From NCBI GenBank assembly GCA_016763665.1, contig JAESTI010000440.1:1-5686 (forward strand): 5,686 nt of DNA. The letters run 5' to 3'. The notes beneath the pieces were generated by a model. That model did no database searches. It worked only from the letters and a program-made list of their open reading frames with translations, and was not told where the DNA came from. Below, in pieces: positions 1 through 4,573 of the stretch (its first letter is position 1; the number at the start of each line of letters is the position of its first letter). A program made the translations under genes and the position numbers. The stretch is from Bacteroidia bacterium (GTDB lineage Bacteria > Bacteroidota > Bacteroidia > Flavobacteriales > NORP286).

Positions 1-200
1 CGAAACGCTTTTCTTAAAACATCAAGTTCATCTAACGCTTTGTCACGCTGTTTGAGCATATCGACAAAATTCGATTCTGCTATTTCGAGGCGTTCAAGCA
101 CTACATTAAAAAACTGACCATTATCAAAAGCTTCTTTAACCCATGCTAAATCAGGATCATCAAATATCTTTTGTGGAATAATTTCTGTTATGTAAGTCAT
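1..200 (-). CDS. Hypothetical phage protein, 3' end cut by window edge
   Basis: Only the first 66 residues are in the window; the gene runs off the left edge. The start is an ATG at 200, preceded by a strong ribosome binding site (AAAGGGG at 209-215, eight bases away). It overlaps the stop of the preceding gene as ATGA, which points to translational coupling. The visible part begins MTYITEIIPQ and continues with acidic, helical sequence. From about residue 40 it has heptad-like spacing (LERLEIAESN, then KALDELDVLR), suggesting a coiled coil. There is no membrane segment or catalytic motif, and I do not recognise the family. The KALDE codons form a 15-base perfect repeat with codons in the gene at 4566-5045. 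Confidence 0.8.
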   Translation of the reverse strand, partial: MTYITEIIPQKIFDDPDLAWVKEAFDNGQFFNVVLERLEIAESNFVDMLKQRDKALDELDVLRKAF

Positions 201-376
201 TGAAAGCGCCCCTTTATTGCCATTTTTAAACCTATCATCCTATTACCTAACAGGATTTTATGTAAAAGCGAGTCTTCCTGATTACGCAGCCACTGATTAA
301 TTTTCTCTGTATGTACTTGCGATCGGTAGATCTCGATCTTCTTAAGTTTGTGACATTTGAGTTTTGTTTTGGTCAT
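197..376 (-). CDS. Small basic hypothetical protein (59 aa)
   Basis: The product is lysine- and arginine-rich and probably helical (MTKTKLKCHKLKKIEIYRSQ at the N-terminus; NQEDSLLHKILLGNR mid-protein). I chose the ATG at 376 because it shares a base with the stop of the upstream gene (TGATG), the coupling style used throughout this cluster. A TTG at 388 would add four residues but lacks support. The 3' end overlaps the next ATG as ATGA. There is no clear Shine-Dalgarno sequence, so translation probably depends on ribosomes arriving from the upstream membrane-protein gene. No signal peptide, transmembrane segment or known motif is visible. The strong positive charge fits nucleic-acid or membrane-surface binding, but that is a guess. 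Confidence 0.7.
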   Translation of the reverse strand: MTKTKLKCHKLKKIEIYRSQVHTEKINQWLRNQEDSLLHKILLGNRMIGLKMAIKGRFQ

Positions 377-579
377 CAAAATAACCAAGGATCAGCAATG
401 AACCAAATGTAAATACCACCCGGTAGTAGGGTTAAACAATAACTTGCCAAAGTATTGATTACCATGTAATCCTGTCTTTTATAGACATTATCAATCTTCC
501 GTATTTTCACAGTTACCAACAAAAAAACCAATACAACAACTAACACATATCCGATGTATAAATCTATCCAATCAATCAT
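376..579 (-). CDS. Small two-span membrane protein
   Basis: This 67-residue protein has two hydrophobic stretches. Residues about 5-24 are very rich in V and L; residues about 44-62 contain a Pro-Gly-Gly break. They are separated by a basic, tyrosine-containing loop (KIRKIDNVYKRQDY). By the positive-inside rule the loop should be cytoplasmic and both termini outside. The ATG at 579 overlaps the stop of the upstream peptidase gene as ATGA, and its own stop overlaps the next ATG (TGATG), so it sits in the middle of a tightly coupled trio. Size and topology would allow a holin-like or superinfection-exclusion protein. No family signature is recognisable and no lysis gene lies beside it, so I leave the function open. 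Confidence 0.75.
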   Translation of the reverse strand: MIDWIDLYIGYVLVVVLVFLLVTVKIRKIDNVYKRQDYMVINTLASYCLTLLPGGIYIWFIADPWLF

Positions 580-1028
580 TTGATATCAACCACTAAAAAT
601 TCAGTGCGCCAAAACCCATCATCACAAGGGCCAAATAAATACGGGGACTCTGCTGAATTAGATGGATCATGAATAATCTTGCCATTTTTACAAATAACAA
701 CATGGTTACTGATCTTAGATTGACCGACTAACATAAAAGTGACGTTGGGGAATGCGTTATTAGTATGCTCTAACAATTGTGTTAAATTTTCGAACGTCCA
801 GGGAATGATGACATGGTGCATGCGATGATTCATTAAAAGCCATTCACTCGCACGATCAAAAGAGTTATTAGCTTCTTGCTCGCTGAATCCACGATCTTTA
901 AAATCAAAAAAATGTGGTACATTCAGCGGGTTGGGGTAATCTAACAAACAAGCTAAACATGTTCTAAAACAATCCCCCCACTGGCTTTGTTCTGGATCAT
1001 GAGTGATAGAACTTTTGTGATACTTCAT
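576..1028 (-). CDS. Papain-like (C39-like) cysteine peptidase family protein
   Basis: A 150-residue protein that resembles a family of short papain-fold proteins common in phage genomes. The N-terminal motif QWGDCFRTCLACLLD places the presumed nucleophile at Cys20 on the first helix. The C-terminal motif NHVVICKNGKIIHDPSNS supplies the presumed catalytic His109 and Asp121. This Cys...His...(H)DP order and spacing are typical of the group, and about 150 residues is the normal length. It has no signal peptide or membrane segment, so it should act in the cytoplasm unless delivered otherwise. The substrate is unknown; a peptidase, amidase or transferase role is possible. An AGGA lies about 12 bases before the ATG, a rather long spacing. 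The stop overlaps the start of the downstream membrane protein (ATGA). The fold call is fairly firm, the activity is inference. Confidence 0.78.
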   Translation of the reverse strand: MKYHKSSITHDPEQSQWGDCFRTCLACLLDYPNPLNVPHFFDFKDRGFSEQEANNSFDRASEWLLMNHRMHHVIIPWTFENLTQLLEHTNNAFPNVTFMLVGQSKISNHVVICKNGKIIHDPSNSAESPYLFGPCDDGFWRTEFLVVDIK

Positions 1029-1041
1029 TTTTTAATTAGTC

Positions 1042-1425
1042 CTAGATAAAAAATCGATCCGCATGTTTTCTTAAAAAATAAGCTATTTGTTTAAACGTCC
1101 ATTTTCCGCTGTCGTTTATACTCGACAAACAACGGTAACGTTCACCATCAATAACCGGTCTAATATTCATCGGGATTGAAAAATCGCAGCCAATGCCTTG
1201 TTTTACACCTAACATATCCATCATTCTTTCTGATAAATATAAGTTTTGGTTTTGATAATAATGGTCTTTGTGTGTGAAAGCTACAAAGTCATCTGGCTCA
1301 ATTTTATTGGCAACAAAAGCGCGACCTAGGCAACAAAAACCATCGCAGTTATGCAGAGAACCTCTTGACTGAGGGGCGTTGGTAGTTTCCAAGTCACGTA
1401 TCCAGAGTTCAGCGCAAACGTTCAT
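1042..1425 (-). CDS. Phage CCLG-motif protein of unknown function
   Basis: This 127-residue protein matches a conserved phage family known to me by its pattern. The N-terminus has W-I-R-D-L followed by QSRGSLHNCDGFCCLGRAF (residues 19-37). The C-terminus has an IND-x-GK segment (103-108) followed by FKQIA (111-115) in a predicted helix. In relatives the N-terminal pattern reads roughly W..AL....Y.QG.G.L....FCCLG. The paired cysteines (Cys31, Cys32) with Cys27 could bind metal, but I know of no established biochemical role. There is no membrane segment. A weak GGATGA ribosome binding site precedes the ATG at 1425, seven bases after the stop of the small gene upstream. Family membership is fairly confident, function unknown. 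Confidence 0.82.
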   Translation of the reverse strand: MNVCAELWIRDLETTNAPQSRGSLHNCDGFCCLGRAFVANKIEPDDFVAFTHKDHYYQNQNLYLSERMMDMLGVKQGIGCDFSIPMNIRPVIDGERYRCLSSINDSGKWTFKQIAYFLRKHADRFFI

Positions 1426-1432
1426 TTAATTA

Positions 1433-1597
1433 TCATCCGTCCAATGCATCTCGAAAAGTCTTCCAAAGATGATCGCGCACTGTTTCTAAATGCTTCTCAT
1501 CTACAGGTCTTTGAAGTTTATTCTTAATAAAATTTGCTTCAACTTCACTCAGTTCTACGGTGATAGTTAAAGTTTTCTCTACTGTATATGTTGCCAT
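1433..1597 (-). CDS. Small hypothetical protein, paralogue of the 1604-1774 gene
   Basis: A 54-residue ORF starting MATYTVEKTLTITVELSEVE and ending in a helical, charged tail (LWKTFRDALDG). The first third is a beta-like alternating T/V stretch, and the rest should be helical. An AGAGAG about nine bases before the ATG could serve as ribosome binding site. It aligns along its length with the gene immediately upstream: both have E-(K)-x-(L/V)-TI-x-(V/L)-ELS, then E-A-x-FI-(K/R)-x-(K/R)-LQ, and a W in the final helix. That conserved pattern in a tandem neighbour is the best evidence that both are real genes. A plus-strand reading frame overlaps here but is a shadow. Function unknown. Confidence 0.78.
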   Translation of the reverse strand: MATYTVEKTLTITVELSEVEANFIKNKLQRPVDEKHLETVRDHLWKTFRDALDG

Positions 1598-1603
1598 TTT
1601 AAT

Positions 1604-1774
1604 CTACTCTCTTATTGTAGCTTGTAACGCTTGCCAAATATTAGTGCGCAGGGTTTCTATATTCTCTAATTCCTCAACGCCATTTTGTAAACGCTTCCTA
1701 ATGAACATCGCTTCACTTAAACTAAGCTCTAAAACAATCGTGACTTCTTTTTCTGTTTTTGTGCAAGTTACCAT
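1604..1774 (-). CDS. Small hypothetical protein, paralogue of the 1433-1597 gene
   Basis: A 56-residue ORF starting MVTCTKTEKEVTIVLELSLS and continuing with EAMFIRKRLQ and a helical end (IWQALQATIRE). It has a good ribosome binding site, AAAGGA at 1784-1789, nine bases before the ATG. That site overlaps the stop of the membrane peptide gene upstream. Its stop lies six bases before the start of its paralogue. The pair looks like an old tandem duplication that has diverged considerably. One beta-rich segment followed by two helices would suit a small dimeric DNA- or protein-binding fold, but no known family is recognisable. Confidence 0.8.
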   Translation of the reverse strand: MVTCTKTEKEVTIVLELSLSEAMFIRKRLQNGVEELENIETLRTNIWQALQATIRE

Positions 1775-1787
1775 TTTTAAATATCCT

Positions 1788-1898
1788 TTAAGGAGCTGTT
1801 AACACGGCGTAAACCAAGAGCCCCATAAATAAACCAACCGCTAACATGAGCACCATTACAAAAATCAACGCACTCCACAACAATATGTTTTTAATCAT
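1788..1898 (-). CDS. 36-residue single-span membrane peptide
   Basis: A very short ORF encoding MIKNILLWSALIF followed by an almost uninterrupted hydrophobic run through residue 33, with Lys3 as the only charged residue. The ATG at 1898 overlaps the stop of the ParB-like gene as ATGA, and the stop is followed by the ribosome binding site of the next gene. Placement and coupling match the confirmed neighbours, which argues for a real gene despite its size. It should insert as one transmembrane helix with the N-terminus inside. Tiny phage membrane peptides of this kind can be holin-like, exclusion or regulatory peptides; nothing here decides between these. Confidence 0.68.
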   Translation of the reverse strand: MIKNILLWSALIFVMVLMLAVGLFMGLLVYAVLTAP

Positions 1899-2317
1899 GA
1901 TGATTTTTTTGTACCATGCAAGTCGTTATCATTTTTATAGGTGTCAATATGACGCGGCATTGTATGCAGGCGAACAGCTTTTATATCGAAATCTTGATTT
2001 AAAACACCCTTGAGTATTCGATGATAGCCATTACAAACGCCACCCGCGCAATCGAATATAATTGGATAACTCATATCAGCGTTTTGAATTGCGGCCATGT
2101 GATAGGCAAAAGAATCTAACGAATAGACATCCCAAGGTAAAATAGACAAATCTATTGATACTAACGGCACCATAAAAACGGGTAAGTTATCATCGATTGT
2201 CTTTTTTATTATTTCACTAACAGACCATCTAAAGCCCCTGGCTGAAAATGTTTCGTTGCATAATTGATATGTGTCAAGCTCAACAATAGATACAGCGTTA
2301 CTACTTTTTTCTGTCAC
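1895..2317 (-). CDS. Stand-alone ParB/sulfiredoxin-like domain protein
   Basis: The protein has two regions typical of single-domain ParB/Srx-fold proteins. At residues about 29-57 it reads FRWSVSEIIKK...LPVFMVPLVSIDL. At about 73-121 it has HMAAIQNADMSYPIIFD, then GVCNGYHRILKG and IKAVRLHTMP. The NGYHR motif (96-100) corresponds to the DGxHR nucleotide-binding signature, with Asp replaced by Asn. No helix-turn-helix or dimerisation domain follows, so this is not a partitioning ParB; relatives are of unknown function or act as small nucleotide-binding enzymes. I place the start at GTG 2317, which overlaps the previous stop as GTGA and has GGAG upstream. A GTG at 2365 would add 16 residues but overlap the upstream gene by 52 bases. 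Length with the chosen start is 140 residues. The last 15 residues are polar and probably disordered. Confidence 0.8.
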   Translation of the reverse strand: MTEKSSNAVSIVELDTYQLCNETFSARGFRWSVSEIIKKTIDDNLPVFMVPLVSIDLSILPWDVYSLDSFAYHMAAIQNADMSYPIIFDCAGGVCNGYHRILKGVLNQDFDIKAVRLHTMPRHIDTYKNDNDLHGTKKSS

Positions 2318-2736
2318 GAATGAGACCACTTCTCCAATGAATGCACTCTTTGATAACGAATCCACTTAGGGTTATATTGTCTAAGTTCCCAGTATACGCG
2401 GCCGTACATTTTATCCATAAACTTTTTTAAATATCGGTCTTCTGAAACGACGCCGTAAATGTTACATAACACCCATTTACCGACCACCAAAATCATATGC
2501 GTCGCACCCCTTAGTGATCCTATTTTCAGCGTACCCGCAACCATATACATGGACTTTTCCGGGTACCCTAACGCGAGACACAATTGATATTTACCTAACT
2601 GAATGTCATCGCAATCACCGCCTTTCCTGACTAGGCATTCTTCGACCGTGTACCACACGTCGGAGTCTTCAGGTCTAAACGGAATGCGATTATTAACCGC
2701 ATTGTTGATGCCTGATAAAGTCCTTTTATCATTCAT
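2314..2736 (-). CDS. Transglutaminase-like cysteine proteinase (BTLCP/C93-like) relative
   Basis: This 140-residue protein resembles the bacterial transglutaminase-like cysteine proteinase family. N-terminal NNAVNNRIPFRPEDSDVWYT corresponds to the family's N-x-x-(I/V)-N segment and following W. GGDCDD with the nucleophile Cys42 is followed by the helix GKYQLCLALGYP, and ATHMILVV supplies His80. The next strand reads KWVLCN, where family members usually carry L-D-N with the catalytic Asp; here the position is Cys91 (codon TGT). It may therefore be inactive, use another acid or use different chemistry. It is shorter than secreted family members and lacks a signal peptide. The C-terminus is basic and tryptophan/tyrosine rich. 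The ribosome binding site is weak. It is coupled to the ParB-like gene by GTGA. Confidence 0.72.
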   Translation of the reverse strand: MNDKRTLSGINNAVNNRIPFRPEDSDVWYTVEECLVRKGGDCDDIQLGKYQLCLALGYPEKSMYMVAGTLKIGSLRGATHMILVVGKWVLCNIYGVVSEDRYLKKFMDKMYGRVYWELRQYNPKWIRYQRVHSLEKWSHS

Positions 2737-2762
2737 ATACTACTCATTCATTTTGTATTATC

Positions 2763-2784
2763 TACTGGCTTGAAAAATCCAGTA
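2763..2784. repeat. Short inverted repeat in intergenic gap
   Basis: TACTGG and CCAGTA form a perfect six-base inverted repeat around a ten-base loop, inside the 52-base gap between the DUF1643 stop and the next gene. It is not followed by a T-run on the minus strand, so it is unlikely to be an intrinsic terminator. A weak RNA hairpin, a processing site or a protein-binding site are possible. It may be chance. Confidence 0.3.
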
Positions 2785-2788
2785 TCAC

Positions 2789-3292
2789 TTACAATAGAAT
2801 TGGTTTTAACGTTTTTTTTAAGTACAAAGGATGGCTAGGTGAACCATCGTTATTAATTTTCAAACAATAAGGTATTTTCTGAAAATCGAATATTTTTTGA
2901 ATCATTCTATCTGCTGCCTCATCGCCATCATAAGCAAAATCGCTACCACCCCAACCACATATAATTAGGTTAGCATTTTGTATTGCCATATCAACATAAT
3001 GTTGATGTTCTGAGCCATATCGTCGGGGTGTGAAATGAATCGGTAGCTCATCGGGGTCAGTTGCGCGAAAAGAGAACAAATTAACGACCTCTAACCGCTC
3101 AAAACCCCAATCCAAGGCATAACCTTTACACCTTCTTATAGTGCGGTCATCTTCCAGGGCGTCGGCCGTTGAGGGGTTTAGCATGATGAATAGTAGCGTG
3201 CCTTTGATCGCTTCCGTGTCGATTGTACGATGCAGATGGTAACGATAGATCTTATCGTTACTGATCACGGCGCCTGATAATTCTTCAGTCAT
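2789..3292 (-). CDS. DUF1643 family protein
   Basis: The 167-residue sequence carries the hallmark string of DUF1643 in order: YRYHLHR (16-22), LLFIMLNPSTADALEDDRTI (33-52) then RRC, WGFERLEVVNLFSFRATDP (62-80), GWGG (113-116) and, near the end, GSPSHPLY (150-157). Length and full motif set match complete members, with no sign of truncation. The family occurs in bacteria, phages and mobile elements; its biochemical function is not established as far as I know. The invariant N-P-S-T-A-D and H-P-L-Y segments suggest a ligand-binding or catalytic pocket. The ATG at 3292 lies two bases after the upstream stop (TAAATATG). There is no strong Shine-Dalgarno sequence, so coupling is likely. Family call confident, function unknown. 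Confidence 0.88.
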   Translation of the reverse strand: MTEELSGAVISNDKIYRYHLHRTIDTEAIKGTLLFIMLNPSTADALEDDRTIRRCKGYALDWGFERLEVVNLFSFRATDPDELPIHFTPRRYGSEHQHYVDMAIQNANLIICGWGGSDFAYDGDEAADRMIQKIFDFQKIPYCLKINNDGSPSHPLYLKKTLKPILL

Positions 3293-3294
3293 AT

Positions 3295-3567
3295 TTAACG
3301 CCGCTTATGATTATTATTTTTTGGCCCAATTGGCCAGGGAGCGCTAGATATTGGAGCGGGTTTTTTATTTTTCTCGATCACAACCGCTTTCTTTTTAATT
3401 ATTGTTAACCGATCCTCGTCAAACGCGCATACATCTAAATCAGTTGCTGTTAGCATGTAAATATCACATCCAGAAATATTGTCCGCCCTGGAAGTTATAA
3501 CGCCTGTAAAACCCGTAACGATATCACGGGCTTTATCGCCAAGGTCATATTTGAAATCAGCGTTCAT
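3295..3567 (-). CDS. Phage TGFTG-motif small protein of unknown function
   Basis: The 90-residue product begins MNADFKYDLGDKARDIVTGF and continues with TGVITSRADNISGCDIYML, then FDEDRL at residues 49-54. This G-D-K-x-x-D-x-x-TGFTG-x-x-x-x-R...GC..Y...(F/W)DE..L pattern is a recurrent small family in phage genomes. The repeated short strands suggest an SH3-like beta barrel. The tail after residue 57 is lysine- and proline-rich and ends NNNHKRR, probably disordered. I chose the ATG at 3567, where the family homology starts, four bases past the upstream stop and with AGAGAG upstream. An upstream start at 3639 would add 24 unrelated residues overlapping the previous gene. Function unknown. Confidence 0.82.
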   Translation of the reverse strand: MNADFKYDLGDKARDIVTGFTGVITSRADNISGCDIYMLTATDLDVCAFDEDRLTIIKKKAVVIEKNKKPAPISSAPWPIGPKNNNHKRR

Positions 3568-3571
3568 ATCT

Positions 3572-3802
3572 TTAAGTCTCTCTAAAAGTAGCGTGAAAAA
3601 TGGCAGATGGAAACCACACAACGATAGGCGGATTTTCACCTAAGTTAAAAGATACCGAATACCCTTCGTCGCTATTGTTTTCGTTCTTGATAAGTGTCCA
3701 CCCTCTTGACTCGTTGTACTCTCTTCGCGTCATCGCCATAGCGTAAATGGTAGACGCGCCAGTTCTTAATCGGTATCGTTTTTGCAACCCTGTAGCGATC
3801 AT
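3572..3802 (-). CDS. Phage REYN/RGW-motif small protein of unknown function
   Basis: A 76-residue protein whose core reads MTRREYNESRGWTLIKNENN, then DEGYSVSF and VVWFPSAIFHATFR. It matches a common phage family with pattern (M/T)R.EYN..RGW....NE...EGY.V.........V.W.P...F...(Y/F)R. Relatives often start close to the REYN motif, whereas this one has about 22 extra residues in front. The ATG at 3802 is nevertheless well supported: a consensus GGAGG lies at 3812-3816 with nine-base spacing, and it overlaps the previous stop as ATGA. No membrane segment or catalytic motif is present. The conserved aromatic residues suggest a compact beta fold. Function unknown. Confidence 0.82.
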   Translation of the reverse strand: MIATGLQKRYRLRTGASTIYAMAMTRREYNESRGWTLIKNENNSDEGYSVSFNLGENPPIVVWFPSAIFHATFRET

Positions 3803-4095
3803 TGTTTGGTGCCTCCAAAAAGCGCCGAGTCTTTTAGAAGTCCGATTGGCGTGTCGCGTGTCTTTGTTAACTTAAATTTCAATTCGGCTATCTGCTGTAA
3901 ATTCTTTCTATTTTCGGCCTTTAAATCATAAAACCTTTCGCACAAATAAGTCGCATGTTCATCACCTTCTTTTAAAGCAATGGTCAAGTTTCTAATTTTA
4001 TTTTCCATTGATCTAAAAACCAAAGAAACGATACAGAGAATACTGCTAATAATAAAAAGTCTTTCGGCGGACAAGCTCAATATAAAATCACCCAC
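3799..4095 (-). CDS. Single-span membrane protein with coiled coil (98 aa)
   Basis: The N-terminus is short and largely uncharged, followed by one hydrophobic helix (about residues 13-27, LFIISSILCIVSLVF). A long charged helical region (about 30-78) has heptad spacing and is predicted coiled coil. Positive charges after the helix suggest that the coiled coil lies in the cytoplasm. The start is GTG at 4095 with AAGGGG seven bases upstream, overlapping the preceding gene by eight bases. Its stop overlaps the next ATG (ATGA). The stretch QIAELKFKL (68-76) is nearly repeated as QIADLKFEL in the 62-residue protein at 5329-5517. It superficially resembles an inner-membrane spanin, but the orientation looks wrong and no Rz1-type lipoprotein is seen. 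Function unknown. Confidence 0.75.
   Translation of the reverse strand: MGDFILSLSAERLFIISSILCIVSLVFRSMENKIRNLTIALKEGDEHATYLCERFYDLKAENRKNLQQIAELKFKLTKTRDTPIGLLKDSALFGGTKQ
3812..3816 (-). promoter_or_regulatory. Consensus ribosome binding site GGAGG
   Basis: On the minus strand GGAGG sits nine bases before the ATG at 3802. It is the strongest Shine-Dalgarno sequence in the window and fixes that start rather than the internal methionines nearer the REYN motif. Confidence 0.8.
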
Positions 4096-4339
4096 TTTCT
4101 TTCCCCTTCAGTTGTTTTAATTTTTTACTCATAGCAATCATCACTCGCTTTTGTTTTTTGATAACTGCTTTTAATTTAATTTCTTCCCCGTAACAATTCT
4201 TCAAAGAATTAAGAGCGATAGCTAACCTTTCTTGTAATCTAACATGCCCTCTTAGTATCTTAGACATCACTATGTTACAGAGAAGAAAACCAACCGAAAG
4301 AATAAATATAACAATCAACAACCCTATGATGGCATCCAT
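4088..4339 (-). CDS. Single-span membrane protein with basic helical tail (83 aa)
   Basis: The protein has one strongly hydrophobic N-terminal helix (about residues 4-25, IIGLLIVIFILSVGFLLCNI). A long, very basic helical region follows from residue 27 to the end (many K and R, ending KKLKQLKGKESG). The positive-inside rule predicts the N-terminus outside and the tail in the cytoplasm, where it could contact nucleic acid or acidic lipid. An AGGGAG (4350-4355) lies ten bases before the ATG at 4339, inside the previous gene's last codons. The ATG follows the previous stop with no gap and in the same frame. The stop overlaps the following GTG-started gene by eight bases. I do not recognise a family. 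Confidence 0.75.
   Translation of the reverse strand: MDAIIGLLIVIFILSVGFLLCNIVMSKILRGHVRLQERLAIALNSLKNCYGEEIKLKAVIKKQKRVMIAMSKKLKQLKGKESG
4103..4108 (-). promoter_or_regulatory. Ribosome binding site deciding a GTG start
   Basis: AAGGGG on the minus strand, seven bases before the GTG at 4095. It lies inside the end of the upstream reading frame and supports the GTG start of the 98-residue membrane protein. Confidence 0.7.
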
Positions 4340-4429
4340 TTATATAAAGCTCCCTAAAAAGACAAGCACTAGAACTAAACAGCCGACCATAACCCCCAGA
4401 ATAATCAGATCTTTGATTAGGTCTTTCAT
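4340..4429 (-). CDS. 29-residue single-span membrane peptide
   Basis: A micro-ORF encoding MKDLIKDLIILGVMVG then a pure hydrophobic run to residue 29. It consists of a short amphipathic start with two Lys and two Asp and one transmembrane helix reaching almost to the C-terminus. A GGAG (4435-4438) lies five bases before the ATG at 4429. The ATG directly follows the TAA of the 47-residue gene, and its own TAA directly precedes the next ATG. Hydrophobicity, ribosome binding site and tight packing together make it credible despite its length. Its role is unknown; the position among three other membrane proteins suggests a common membrane function. Confidence 0.68.
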   Translation of the reverse strand: MKDLIKDLIILGVMVGCLVLVLVFLGSFI

Positions 4430-4573
4430 TTAATCTCCGTCTGACTTTTTGCGTTTGCGCTCACAATACTCTTGATAAGACGCGTTTCTTAATTTCTCTT
4501 TCCAGATTTCCCTGACAATCAAGATAAGGAGAATTACCAATGCGCCAATCACAATTAAATCAATATTATCCAT
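4430..4573 (-). CDS. 47-residue single-span membrane protein
   Basis: The product starts MDNID and has one hydrophobic helix (about residues 4-20, IDLIVIGALVILLILIV). A short basic cytoplasmic tail follows (REIWKEKLR ... CERKRKKSDGD). Negative residues before and positive residues after the helix predict N-terminus out and C-terminus in, as for the 83-residue neighbour. The ATG at 4573 overlaps the end of the upstream gene by eight bases and has no clear Shine-Dalgarno sequence, so coupling is likely. The final GGA-GAT codons double as the ribosome binding site of the next gene. I do not recognise the family. Confidence 0.72.
   Translation of the reverse strand: MDNIDLIVIGALVILLILIVREIWKEKLRNASYQEYCERKRKKSDGD

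Noticed and set aside
1433..1774. Toxin-antitoxin or anti-CRISPR pair
   Set aside because: The two small genes are paralogues of each other rather than a toxin with an unlike antitoxin. No HTH regulator typical of anti-CRISPR loci is present, so nothing beyond small size supports it.
1560..1802. Plus-strand 80-codon open frame
   Set aside because: It lies antisense to two minus-strand paralogous genes and a membrane-peptide gene with proper ribosome binding sites, and no other gene in the window is on the plus strand. Its hydrophobic, Cys/Ser-rich translation looks like a shadow frame.
2318..2365. Longer start (GTG at 2365) for the ParB-like protein
   Set aside because: It would overlap the upstream gene by 52 bases with residues that match nothing in the family. 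The GTGA junction at 2314-2317 fits the coupling style of the operon.
3568..3639. Longer start for the TGFTG-motif protein
   Set aside because: The extra 24 residues lie inside the previous gene in another frame. Family similarity and a ribosome binding site both point to ATG 3567.
3799..4339. Rz/Rz1-type spanin pair
   Set aside because: Both proteins have a membrane helix and coiled coil, but charge distribution places the coiled coils in the cytoplasm. No embedded lipoprotein with a lipobox is seen, and no endolysin is adjacent.
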